Below are positions 35,408 to 43,207 of a stretch of DNA of 64,000 nucleotides, one piece after another. Location of the stretch: positions 32,116-96,115 of the forward strand of contig CADCKR010000002.1 in assembly GCA_902802105.1 (NCBI GenBank), written 5' to 3'. The stretch's first letter is position 1. Every line of letters starts with the position of its first letter. The position numbers were made by a program, and so were the translations under genes. The stretch comes from an uncultured Ruminococcus sp. (lineage in GTDB: Bacteria; Bacillota; Clostridia; Oscillospirales; Acutalibacteraceae). Under the pieces are notes generated by a model. That model saw only the letters and a program-made list of their open reading frames with translations. It was not told the DNA's origin and made no database searches.

Positions 35408-35770
35408 ATGATAAATCCTATCGTTGTTATCATAAGTGCGGCGCTGATATTGTCAATGATATCCGTATCATTGATAAACAAGCCCCAAAAGCCGCTGGTA
35501 ACAGGCACTGTCATAGTTGTGCTCATCGGCTTTGTGGTATTCACGTTTATGATAGACAGGGCTCTGTCAACTATCTCTTCGGGTGATATGAACGGATTTG
35601 TGTGCTTCCTTACTATGAATCAGCAGCCTACATACGAAAGCCTTGCCGAATCCTTCAATACCTTCATGTACTTTGACATAGTGCTGATAGCCGCTTCGCT
35701 TATCACATTGTTTATTGAGATAATGCTAATACTCAGAAAAGGTGCTGTCAAAAGTGACCATAAAAAATAA
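35408..35770 (+). CDS. Small membrane protein of unknown function
   Basis: This 120-residue protein has hydrophobic helices at about residues 4-22, 31-50 and 86-110, a short polar middle (MNQQPTYESLAESF) and a basic C-terminus. No family is recognised. ATG 35408 follows AAAGGAGGAGG. The 3' end overlaps the hemW start by about 17 nt, so they are co-translated. It may be a small membrane partner, but no function is supported. Confidence 0.7.
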   Translation: MINPIVVIISAALILSMISVSLINKPQKPLVTGTVIVVLIGFVVFTFMIDRALSTISSGDMNGFVCFLTMNQQPTYESLAESFNTFMYFDIVLIAASLITLFIEIMLILRKGAVKSDHKK

Positions 35771-36887
35771 CGCTTCGTCCGTAAGCAGCCGCAAGCCGCC
35801 CATAGGCCTGTATCTGCATATCCCGTTCTGCCGCAGCAAGTGCCCATACTGCGATTTTTTCTCTCGGAGAGGGAACGATGAACAATACGATGAATACACT
35901 ATCCTTCTTTGCAGGAGCATTGAAACATACGGACGCAGGCTTGCGCGCACTGCCGATACCGTTTATTTCGGCGGAGGCACTCCGGGCATATTGGGCGCAC
36001 AAAGGCTGTGCAGGATACTTTCACAAGCTGTGCAGAGCTTCTCCGTAAAGGACGCAGAGATCACGCTTGAGCTTAATCCGGAAAAAAAGGACACCGACTT
36101 TGAAGCTCTGAGAAAAGGCGGATTCAACCGTGTTTCCATCGGGCTGCAGTCGTCAGATGACAATGAGCTGAGACTTCTCGGCAGGCTTCACGACTCAAAG
36201 GCCGCAAAAGCCTGCATCAGAAAGGCGCAGTCTGCGGGGTTTGACAATATCTCTCTTGACCTTATGATAGCCACACCCGCGCAGACAACGGACAGCCTGA
36301 AGCGTTCAATAGATTTCTGCGCAGAGCACGGAGCAGCGCACATATCGGCATATATTCTCAAAATAGAGCCGGGCACGGTCTACTATAAGAAAAAAGACAG
36401 CCTGCTCCTTCCTGACGAGGACGAACAGGCTGATATGTATCTGTTTGCTGTTGAAACACTGAAAGAATACGGTTATGCTCAGTATGAAATATCCAATTTT
36501 GCAAGACCGGGCTATGAGAGCCGTCATAATCTGAAATACTGGCACGATGAAGAATACCTCGGTCTCGGTCCCTCTGCGCATTCCTTTATTGACGGAAAAC
36601 GCCGATGCTTTGACCGTTCCTTTGAGAGCTTTGCTCAGGACAGATATACAGATGACGGCGAAGGCGGCAGCATCGAGGAATACATCATGCTTGGTCTGCG
36701 TCTGAACGAAGGCATAAGCTATGAGCGCTTTGCGCAGCGTTTCGGCATGAGCATACCCGATGAATACATCAGCAGAGCCGTCAGATTTGCCGGAATGGGA
36801 TATACCGAGGTCAGCAGTGAAGCAATAAAGCTCACTGAGAAAGGCTTCCTGCTTTCAAATGCCATCATCGGCGAGATACTCGCATAA
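35754..36887 (+). CDS. hemW: HemW-type radical SAM protein (heme chaperone family)
   Basis: HemW is a radical SAM protein related to HemN that binds heme and is not itself a coproporphyrinogen oxidase. The 377-residue protein has YLHIPFCRSKCPYCDF, with Cys26, Cys30 and Cys33 as the cluster ligands. It lacks the fourth Cys of the HemN CxxxCxxCxC motif (Phe is in that place). VYFGGGTPGIL and RVSIGLQSSDDNELRLLGR are other marks. I chose GTG 35754. GTG 35742 is also possible. It overlaps the preceding gene. Confidence 0.92.
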   Translation: MTIKNNASSVSSRKPPIGLYLHIPFCRSKCPYCDFFSRRGNDEQYDEYTILLCRSIETYGRRLARTADTVYFGGGTPGILGAQRLCRILSQAVQSFSVKDAEITLELNPEKKDTDFEALRKGGFNRVSIGLQSSDDNELRLLGRLHDSKAAKACIRKAQSAGFDNISLDLMIATPAQTTDSLKRSIDFCAEHGAAHISAYILKIEPGTVYYKKKDSLLLPDEDEQADMYLFAVETLKEYGYAQYEISNFARPGYESRHNLKYWHDEEYLGLGPSAHSFIDGKRRCFDRSFESFAQDRYTDDGEGGSIEEYIMLGLRLNEGISYERFAQRFGMSIPDEYISRAVRFAGMGYTEVSSEAIKLTEKGFLLSNAIIGEILA

Positions 36888-36911
36888 TAATACATTTACA
36901 TTATAAATTCT

Positions 36912-36941
36912 GCTCCCTCAGCGAGGGAGCTCTTTATTTTT
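36912..36941 (+). terminator. Terminator after hemW
   Basis: GCTCCCTC (36912-36919) pairs perfectly with GAGGGAGC (36923-36930) around a 3-nt loop, followed by TCTTTATTTTT. Confidence 0.85.
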
Positions 36942-36993
36942 ACGGGAGCTGCGCCGAAGCCCCGCAAACGTCCTTTGTATAACTTATGCAGCA

Positions 36994-38055
36994 TCAGAAT
37001 GCCGTTATGACAGATCTTATCAGCAGGAAATAGCAGGCTCCCGCCCATAACAAGCCGATCAATATCAGCAATATGCTCATTGTGCCGTCTCGCCTGACAT
37101 CGTAAAAATCCTCGGGAGCATCAGGATTTATCATAAGATCACACTCAGAATTGACCGACGGCGGACTGATATTGCTGTAATAATCCATTTTTACAATGTA
37201 CTTGTTTCCCCTGTATAAAAAGCCGTAAACAGGACAATATGTAGTGCCGCCCTTTTTAGAACGATGCCTGAGCACCTCAAGACATATCGCATTTACCTTT
37301 TCGGTACATCTTGTTTTACGGTTATGCATCGAAGCGATCGAATACACCATAATAAACAATCCAAAAGAAGCGACAAAAGATATCGAAATGTCAGTAGGCG
37401 CCGAAACGAACGACAACCGTCTGAATACATCCGGATAAAAGCACCTTGCTCCGATCAGCGCACCGGTCAGCAAAACGACGGCTATCAGATATACTGTGAA
37501 TAATTTCAATTTGTTTTTCGGCAAAGAACAGGAATATATCGTGATCCCTGCCGTCATTTGCAGTATGAACCATGTTATCGTCCAGAATTCATGCTTCCAT
37601 GCCGCCAATGCTGTAAGTACAATGCTTACAAATATCCAGCCAAGAAAGACCTTTATCGCAGTATTATTGGCACTCCTGCTCTTCTGCTTTTTTCTTTTTA
37701 CTGCTTTTGATGCATACGGGTGACGTGTTTCCCATGAGCGTCTCCCCTGCATATTGCGTGAAAACTCAGATTCCCATACGCTGTTCAATTCTTTTTTTAC
37801 AGGGTCGGATTCCGGTTCCAAAAAATCACCGCGGCTCAGCGGTTTATCGGCATAACCGAAATCGTTATTACCGTAGTTTTCCGGCTGACCACTAAAGCCG
37901 TTATTACCGTAGCTGTCCGGCTGACTGCTAAAGCCGTTATTTCCGTAGCCGCCCGGCTGATTGCTAAAGCCGTCTGTTCCGCCAAGCCAGCCGTCCGTAT
38001 CGGAAAAGCCAAAGGAAAAATCATCGGCTCCTTTATTTCCGCTGCTGTTATTCAA
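36994..38055 (-). CDS. Membrane protein with ADDFSFGFS motif, DUF3592-like, paralog 1
   Basis: The protein starts with a motif ADDFSFGFSDTDGWLGGTDG and then has a Gly/Asn/Phe-rich imperfect repeat (GYGNNGFSSQP, SYGNNGFSGQP, NYGNNDFGYA). A basic stretch, two to three hydrophobic helices, a cytosolic or extracellular beta-like segment GGTTYCPVYGFLYRGNKYIVK and a last helix follow. The final part resembles DUF3592 proteins. I use TTG 38055, 8 nt after GGGGAGG, rather than ATG 38061 directly on that site. The N-terminus then aligns with the next gene, its clear paralog. No function is known. Confidence 0.72.
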   Translation of the reverse strand: MNNSSGNKGADDFSFGFSDTDGWLGGTDGFSNQPGGYGNNGFSSQPDSYGNNGFSGQPENYGNNDFGYADKPLSRGDFLEPESDPVKKELNSVWESEFSRNMQGRRSWETRHPYASKAVKRKKQKSRSANNTAIKVFLGWIFVSIVLTALAAWKHEFWTITWFILQMTAGITIYSCSLPKNKLKLFTVYLIAVVLLTGALIGARCFYPDVFRRLSFVSAPTDISISFVASFGLFIMVYSIASMHNRKTRCTEKVNAICLEVLRHRSKKGGTTYCPVYGFLYRGNKYIVKMDYYSNISPPSVNSECDLMINPDAPEDFYDVRRDGTMSILLILIGLLWAGACYFLLIRSVITAF

Positions 38056-38077
38056 TGTCATCCTCCCCGTTCCATTA

Positions 38078-39247
38078 CTAATAATATACGCTCAAAAACG
38101 CATTAATAATAGATACTATAAAAAATATCGAGCTTGTTACCGCAAATATTGCGCCGCACACTATTACAATAACATACAGATTTCCATCACGCTTGACATC
38201 AAAATAATCGGTCGGATTAAGCGGGTTTATCCGGAGCTTATACATTTTTCCGCGTTCAGGCGGAGCAGCGCTGGTGTATGAATCAGGTCTGACGATATAT
38301 TTGCGCTTGTTATAGAAAAATTCGTAGATAGGACAATAAACCACGGTGGTGCTTCCTCTGGTGCCGACCCTGACATAATTCATACACATACCCATAATTT
38401 TGACCGAACATCTTGAAAGAGAGCGGAAAAGCACGACCGAGCCGAAAGTGACAGTGATAACTCCGACAATTGCAAAAAAAAGCCCGCCAAAAATAGATTT
38501 CATGTTTTCCGAAAGCGCCGCAAAGCCTCGCGGCTCTGCAAACCTGAACGCAATGATGCCTCCGGTAAGAAGAGCATCAACAACAAGGAATACCGGAAAT
38601 TTTTTAAGTCTGTTCCTCGGGAGCAAAGCGAAATATGCGCATATTCCCGCAGTGATCTGCATCGTGCCCCAGATGATAGTCCAATATTCGCGCTTTGAGA
38701 AAAATACGGCCGTGAGCACTATGCTGACAGCGAGCCATGCCACAAACATTATCTTTGCCGCCAAGTGCGAACGTCCATATAAAGCCCTTAAAAACCTTGG
38801 TCTTTTCACAGCAACGTCGCCGTATTTGTACTTTTCGACTTCGTGCCTGGCAGGCCAGTCGGGCATACCAAAATCGGCCCCGTTGCTTTCTCCGAAACTG
38901 TACTGCCATATGCTTTTTTTATCCTCTTTGTGACGGCTTACCTTGGAAAGCGCTTTTTCATAAGCTTCGGAATATTCACCGTCCTCGGCAGGTCTGTCAT
39001 AAACCTGAGCCTCATCGCTTTCATTATACGTTCCTGCTGATACCGATATACTGTCGGGCTCACTGTATTCATCTCCGAACACGCTTTCATAATCGTTAAT
39101 ACCGCTGTTATTAAAACCGTTATCAGTTATATATGCATTGCTGCTGTTCACATCGCTTCTGCCGTCTGTACCGCTCAGCCAGCCGTCCATTTCTGAGAAG
39201 CCGAATGAAAAATCATCAGCTCCGCCGCTTCCGTTCTTGTTGTTCAC
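38078..39247 (-). CDS. Membrane protein with ADDFSFGFS motif, DUF3592-like, paralog 2
   Basis: The 389-residue protein has the same layout as its downstream neighbour. GGADDFSFGFSEMDGWLSGT is at the N-terminus, followed by an acidic Ser/Glu/Tyr region. Four hydrophobic segments come next, with FVAWLAVSIVLTAV matching FLGWIFVSIVLTAL of the paralog. Then comes the segment GSTTVVYCPIYEFFYNKRKY and a final YFDVKRDGNLYVIVI. The start is GTG behind AGGAGGG. The 22-bp gap to the second paralog indicates one transcript. Only the ends and helices are conserved; the disordered part differs. Confidence 0.72.
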   Translation of the reverse strand: MNNKNGSGGADDFSFGFSEMDGWLSGTDGRSDVNSSNAYITDNGFNNSGINDYESVFGDEYSEPDSISVSAGTYNESDEAQVYDRPAEDGEYSEAYEKALSKVSRHKEDKKSIWQYSFGESNGADFGMPDWPARHEVEKYKYGDVAVKRPRFLRALYGRSHLAAKIMFVAWLAVSIVLTAVFFSKREYWTIIWGTMQITAGICAYFALLPRNRLKKFPVFLVVDALLTGGIIAFRFAEPRGFAALSENMKSIFGGLFFAIVGVITVTFGSVVLFRSLSRCSVKIMGMCMNYVRVGTRGSTTVVYCPIYEFFYNKRKYIVRPDSYTSAAPPERGKMYKLRINPLNPTDYFDVKRDGNLYVIVIVCGAIFAVTSSIFFIVSIINAFLSVYY

Positions 39248-39280
39248 GCCTGTTCCCTCCTGTCAGTACTGTATATATCT

Positions 39281-39309
39281 ATTATAGTACACCTGCGCGA
39301 TTTCGGCAA
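39281..39309 (-). promoter_or_regulatory. Promoter of the paralog pair
   Basis: On the minus strand TTGCCG (39304-39309) and TATAAT (39281-39286) are 17 bp apart, 34 nt before the GTG start. Confidence 0.65.
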
Positions 39310-39320
39310 GTGATTTTGAA

Positions 39321-39375
39321 ATTTTGCGCCGGCAAGTTGCACGGCTGAAACCCTTTTCCTGCAGAAAAACAGTTT
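39321..39375 (+). repeat. R1-like degenerate fragment
   Basis: GCGCCGGCAAGTTGCACGGC followed by TGAAACCCTTTTCC matches the R1 copy at 60635-60670 (GGCCGGCAGGTTACAC, AGCAGAAACCCTTTTCC) with substitutions. Confidence 0.5.
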
Positions 39376-39558
39376 CCGCACGAACCCCCTTCTCAAAACC
39401 GCAGAATTTTGCAGGCTTTTGTCATCGGCTTGCCGGATAACCGCCGCCGTTTATGCAGAATACAGCCTTTCTCCGTCAATGAAAACGATTTTTGACACAA
39501 AATTGTTGCAGCCGACAAGATTTTTGCAATTTTTATGAGTGAATCTTGCGTTAAATAA

Positions 39559-39587
39559 TTGACATACATCCAAAATTGCTCTATAAT
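39559..39587 (+). promoter_or_regulatory. Consensus promoter of serC-serA
   Basis: TTGACA (39559-39564) and TATAAT (39582-39587) match consensus at all 12 positions, with a 17-bp spacer. The transcript has a leader of about 230 nt before serC. Confidence 0.9.
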
Positions 39588-39594
39588 ATGGTAG

Positions 39595-39812
39595 TACGGC
39601 ATATATTGAATAACAAACGCACCGTTCACGCAAAGCAGAGGAGCAGTCTGAGGAAGCTATCCGCCGGCTGCGCATCCTCATTAGCTGCCCGAGCAGCTTT
39701 CAAAGCAGCGCCGTGCGTTGTCCGCGCCGGAAAGACCGGAAAGAAATCGACCGGCACGACAGACTCAGCGTTTGAAACGGAGCGCAATAAAAGCGCAGAT
39801 AATGCGCCGCAT
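39595..39812 (+). other. Long leader of serC
   Basis: About 230 nt lie between the promoter and serC. Short GC-rich pairings are visible, such as GCCGG (39740-39744) with CCGGC (39762-39766), and GCGC...GCGC stems next to the ribosome-binding site. No T-box sequence (AGGGTGGNACCGCG) or known riboswitch core was found. A reading frame in phase with serC begins at 39718, but I consider it leader. Confidence 0.45.
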
Positions 39813-39825
39813 GGAGGTAATAAAA

Positions 39826-40911
39826 ATGAAAAGAGTGTACAATTTTTCAGCAGGTCCTTCAGTTCTTCCTGAGGTCGTACTGAAAAGAGCAGCAGAGGAA
39901 ATGTTTGACTATCAGGGCTGCGGTCAGTCCGTAATGGAAATGTCACACCGCTCCAAGGTATTCGAGGGCATCATCACAGGCGCAGAGAGCCTTCTGCGTG
40001 AAATAATGAACATCCCCGATAACTACAAGGTGCTTTTCCTTCAGGGCGGAGCTTCCACACAGTTTGCAGCTATCCCGCTCAACCTCGGCAACAAGAACCG
40101 CAAGGCTGACTATGTTCTCACAGGTCAGTGGGCAACAAAGGCTTACAAAGAGGCTGCAAGATATCTTGATGCAAATGTTGTTGCTTCTTCAAAGGACAAG
40201 ACCTTCTCATATATCCCGAAGCTTGATCCCGATACATTCACAAAGGATGCAGATTACTTCTACATCTGCATGAACAACACGATTTACGGTACTGTTTACC
40301 ATGATATCCCCGATACAGGCGATGTTCCGCTGGTAGCTGATATCTCATCATGCATCCTTTCAACACCTATTGATGTTTCAAAGTTCGGTATCCTCTATGC
40401 AGGCGCACAGAAGAACATGGCTCCTGCCGGCCTGGTAGTTGCTATCATCCGCGAGGATCTCATCGGCAATGCTATGGATATCTGCCCGACAATGCTCAAC
40501 TTCCAGACACACGCTGACAACGGCTCAATGTTCAACACACCGCCCTGCTGGACGATCTACATTGCAAAGCTCGTTCTCGAGTGGATCAAGAACGATATAG
40601 GCGGTCTTGAAAATATGCAGAAGATCAACGAGAAGAAGGCTTCAATCCTCTACAACTTCCTCGACAGCTCAAATATGTTCAAGGGCACTGTTGTTCCTGA
40701 GGATCGTTCTCTCATGAACGTACCGTTCGTAACAGGCAATGCTGATCTCGACGCTAAGTTTGTTAAGGAAGCTACTGCACATGACTTTGTTAACATCAAG
40801 GGTCATCGTACAGTCGGCGGTATGCGCGCTTCTATCTACAACGCTATGCCTGTTGAGGGCGTTGAGAAGCTCGTAGCATTCATGAAGGAGTTTGAAGCTG
40901 CAAACAGCTGA
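39826..40911 (+). CDS. serC: Phosphoserine aminotransferase
   Basis: SerC converts 3-phosphohydroxypyruvate to 3-phosphoserine with glutamate, in serine and (where present) pyridoxal phosphate synthesis. The 361-residue protein begins VYNFSAGPSVLPEVVLKRAA, has LFLQGGASTQFA, ADISSCILSTPIDVSKFG, and the PLP Lys196 in YAGAQKNMAPAG. I chose ATG 39826 because GGAGGT (39813-39818) lies 7 nt upstream; a longer form from 39718 has no such support. It is followed by serA, 101 bp away with a hairpin between. Confidence 0.97.
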   Translation: MKRVYNFSAGPSVLPEVVLKRAAEEMFDYQGCGQSVMEMSHRSKVFEGIITGAESLLREIMNIPDNYKVLFLQGGASTQFAAIPLNLGNKNRKADYVLTGQWATKAYKEAARYLDANVVASSKDKTFSYIPKLDPDTFTKDADYFYICMNNTIYGTVYHDIPDTGDVPLVADISSCILSTPIDVSKFGILYAGAQKNMAPAGLVVAIIREDLIGNAMDICPTMLNFQTHADNGSMFNTPPCWTIYIAKLVLEWIKNDIGGLENMQKINEKKASILYNFLDSSNMFKGTVVPEDRSLMNVPFVTGNADLDAKFVKEATAHDFVNIKGHRTVGGMRASIYNAMPVEGVEKLVAFMKEFEAANS

Positions 40912-40953
40912 TAAACGCATTATAAGCATACACAATAATACATTCTTTATTTA

Positions 40954-40982
40954 TCCGGAACGGTGAAAGCTCCCGTTCCGGA
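40954..40982 (+). other. Hairpin between serC and serA
   Basis: TCCGGAACGG (40954-40963) pairs with CCGTTCCGGA (40973-40982). No T-run follows, so it is more likely an RNA processing or stability element than a terminator. Confidence 0.6.
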
Positions 40983-41012
40983 AAATATCATTTTATCGGA
41001 AGGTGACATAAA

Positions 41013-42170
41013 ATGTTCAATGTTAAAACACTTAACAAAATTTCTCCCGTAGCTGTCAACGCTCTTGGCGCAGGCTACAATGTAGCTGACGATATCGAAG
41101 CTCCTGAGGCTGTTCTTGTACGTTCAGCTTCCATGCACGAAATGGAAATGCCCGAAAGCCTTCTCTGCATTGCAAGAGCCGGCGCAGGCGTAAACAACAT
41201 TCCTCTTGACAAGTGCTCCGAGCAGGGCATCGTTGTTTTCAACACACCCGGCGCTAATGCAAACGCTGTTAAAGAGCTTGTTCTCACCGGTCTCCTTCTC
41301 AGCTCAAGAAAGGTAGTAGACGGTATCGCATGGGCTAAGACACTCAAAGGCAACGGCGACCAGGTAGGCAAGATGGTAGAAAAAGGCAAGAGCCAGTTCG
41401 TAGGCCCCGAGATCAAGGGCAAGACCCTCGGTGTTATCGGTCTTGGCGCTATCGGTATCCTTGTTGCAAATGCTGCTTCTGCTCTCGGCATGAAGGTAGT
41501 CGGCTATGACCCGTTCCTTTCAGTAAACAACGCTCTCCGCGTATGCCCGAGTGTAAGCTATGTAAAGACTCTCGATGAGATCTATGCTGCAAGCGACTAC
41601 ATCACGATCCATGTTCCGCTCACACCCGACACAAAGGGCTTTATCAACGAAGGCAGCATCGCAAAGATGAAGGACGGCGTCCGCATCATGAATTTCTCCA
41701 GAGCTGACCTTATCGTTTCAGCAGACGTGCTCAAGGGCATCGCTGACAAGAAGATCGCCTGCTATGTAACAGACTTTGCAACAGACGACATTCTCGGCGA
41801 GGACGGCGTTATTGCTATCCCCCACCTTGGCGCATCTACACCTGAGTCTGAGGACAACTGCGCTCAGATGGCTGCTGACGAGATCAAGGACTTCCTTGAG
41901 AACGGCAACATCACCAACTCTGTGACCCTGCCCAATGTAGCTATGGCTAAGTCCGGCGCTGCAAGAGTATGTGTTATCAGCAAGAACACTCCCGATATGG
42001 TCGCTGCTGTTTCTGCAAAGGTAGCTGAGAGCGGCAACAGCATCGCTGCTATATCAAGCGCATCAAAGAAGGACTATGCATACACGATCATCGACACAGC
42101 TGCTCCCGCAGACGCTGCTGCTGAGGCGATCAAGTCTGTTGACGGTGTTATCCGTGTAAGAGTTATCTGA
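41013..42170 (+). CDS. serA: D-3-phosphoglycerate dehydrogenase
   Basis: SerA oxidises 3-phosphoglycerate to 3-phosphohydroxypyruvate with NAD, the first step of serine synthesis. The 385 residues have ARAGAGVNNIP, the NAD-binding VIGLGAIGILVANAASALG, the catalytic Arg in NFSRADLIV and the catalytic His in PHLGASTPESEDNCA. The C-terminal ~75 residues resemble an ACT-type domain ending in VDGVIRVRVI, a likely serine-sensing site. The large allosteric intervening domain is absent. It lies downstream of serC and ends before a strong terminator. Confidence 0.94.
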   Translation: MFNVKTLNKISPVAVNALGAGYNVADDIEAPEAVLVRSASMHEMEMPESLLCIARAGAGVNNIPLDKCSEQGIVVFNTPGANANAVKELVLTGLLLSSRKVVDGIAWAKTLKGNGDQVGKMVEKGKSQFVGPEIKGKTLGVIGLGAIGILVANAASALGMKVVGYDPFLSVNNALRVCPSVSYVKTLDEIYAASDYITIHVPLTPDTKGFINEGSIAKMKDGVRIMNFSRADLIVSADVLKGIADKKIACYVTDFATDDILGEDGVIAIPHLGASTPESEDNCAQMAADEIKDFLENGNITNSVTLPNVAMAKSGAARVCVISKNTPDMVAAVSAKVAESGNSIAAISSASKKDYAYTIIDTAAPADAAAEAIKSVDGVIRVRVI

Positions 42171-42218
42171 TCATATCAGCGCAAGGTCTGATAAAATCTC
42201 ACATATAGATCATTAAAC

Positions 42219-42262
42219 AGCTGCTGCACAAGCGTAAAAATAACGCAGTGCAGCAGCTTTTT
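42219..42262 (+). terminator. Terminator of serC-serA
   Basis: AGCTGCTGCAC (42219-42229) pairs perfectly with GTGCAGCAGCT (42248-42258) and five T follow. Confidence 0.9.
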
Positions 42263-42291
42263 CATTTGCCCCGGCGGCGAATAACAAAAAA

Positions 42292-42365
42292 GAACAGTGA
42301 ACAGAGAATAGCACATAAGCGCCGCTCGGCGCTTCATTATAAACTATTCCCTGTTCACTATTCGC
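42292..42365. repeat. 74-bp imperfect palindrome
   Basis: GAACAGTGAACAGAGAATAG (42292-42311) is inverted as CTATTCCCTGTTCACTATTC (42344-42363), around a central AGCGCC-GCT-CGGCGCT stem (42319-42333). The whole could fold into a cruciform or long hairpin. It lies between the serA terminator and the tRNA terminator, and may be a small non-autonomous mobile element. Confidence 0.7.
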
Positions 42366-42375
42366 TATTAAACAA

Positions 42376-42399
42376 GCCCCGGCACGTCAGTGCCGGGGC
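42376..42399 (-). terminator. Hairpin downstream of tRNA-Ser
   Basis: GCCCCGGCAC and GTGCCGGGGC form a 10-bp perfect stem with a 4-nt loop. On the minus strand it is followed by TTGTTTAAT, and it lies 6 nt after the tRNA 3' end. Confidence 0.7.
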
Positions 42400-42404
42400 A
42401 TTTC

Positions 42405-42495
42405 CGGAGACGGAGGGATTCGAACCCTCGGACCGGCTCATCACCGGTCAAACGATTTCGAGTCGTTCTCGTTATGACCGCTTCGATACGTCTCC
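42405..42495 (-). tRNA. tRNA-Ser (anticodon CGA)
   Basis: The 5' acceptor strand GGAGACG (42489-42495 complement) pairs with CGTCTCC, and the discriminator is G. The anticodon stem AACGA/TCGTT holds a loop CTCGAAA with anticodon CGA, which reads UCG. The T arm is GAGGG-TTCGAAT-CCCTC. A long variable arm, built around GACCGG/CCGGTC, is typical of serine tRNAs. No CCA is encoded. Confidence 0.95.
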
Positions 42496-42731
42496 ATATA
42501 CGAAAACACATCAATGCGCTTTCTGTTACTCAACTATTTTACATTATTACTCTCAAAAAGTCAAGTCAATAAGGACAAAATCATAGAAATCAATTTTTTA
42601 ATTTTACACTTTGATCACAGGCGCACTGAAACCGCCGGAAAAGCGGTTCCTCCGTGTGTTTTGCCCTCTCATTAGCAAAGATGGAATTTATTGTTAATTT
42701 CACTATATTTTCTGTTATCGCAATAAAAAAC

Positions 42732-42759
42732 TTGACAAAATAGTGCAGTTTAGTATAGA
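42732..42759 (+). promoter_or_regulatory. Promoter upstream of the long rny leader
   Basis: TTGACA (42732-42737) and TATAGA (42754-42759) are 16 bp apart. The next gene, rny, starts about 440 nt downstream, so the transcript either has a very long leader or makes a separate small RNA. Confidence 0.6.
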
Positions 42760-42765
42760 ATATAT

Positions 42766-43132
42766 GAGAGGCGAGAAGTTTATTGGTAGTATCGCCTGTA
42801 TACGGTTTTATACCTTATTTCCTGTTTTCATCTCAATGATGCCGTTGGGATTTTAATGATATTATATAATTCTGCTAATGCTGCCCTGTATATACCGCCT
42901 TACCGCAAGACAAGCTGATAATGTCCTTACAAAATAATGCTGTCTATGCCGTAGGATATGCTGCTTTTCAGGGTTCCCGCAGTCCGGCTCTGCGCGGACT
43001 GATTCAGATATGACTGAATTTATTGTCTATAGTTCTGCAGCTGTGCAGTATAAGACGGACTAAAAGGAGTTTTGTATTTCAGAAACAGGCATAAAACAAT
43101 ATAATAAATTCAATGACCTGCGGCACCTTGAG
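42766..43132 (+). ncRNA. Candidate structured RNA or long 5' leader of rny
   Basis: There is no open reading frame of note in these ~370 nt. Hairpins visible by eye are GGCGA/TCGCC (42770-42796), GTATAC/GTATAC-like pairing near 42798-42813, AGTCCG/CGGACT (42981-42999) and CTGCA/TGCAG (43036-43049). I found no terminator. I could not match it to 6S, tmRNA or any riboswitch core. A second promoter at 43133-43161 may serve rny itself, which would leave this RNA as a separate product. Confidence 0.3.
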
Positions 43133-43161
43133 CTGACGGATAGATTTTTATACGGTATATT
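43133..43161 (+). promoter_or_regulatory. Proximal promoter candidate of rny
   Basis: CTGACG (43133-43138) and TATATT (43156-43161) are 17 bp apart, 46 nt before the rny start. It is weaker than the upstream site. Confidence 0.5.
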
Positions 43162-43207
43162 AACGAGTTCACAAAATCAACTATCAAATCAGGAGGTGTC
43201 AGTAAAC

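Noticed and set aside
39718-39825. 36-codon N-terminal extension of SerC
   Set aside because: SerC proteins begin close to VYNFSAGPS, and GGAGGT lies just before ATG 39826.
39588-39825. T-box leader for serine genes
   Set aside because: The T-box core sequence (AGGGTGGNACCGCG) is not present, and no Ser specifier hairpin could be seen.
42766-43132. 6S RNA or tmRNA before rny
   Set aside because: I could not find the tag reading frame of tmRNA or the closed-stem and bubble layout of 6S; only unnamed hairpins were seen.
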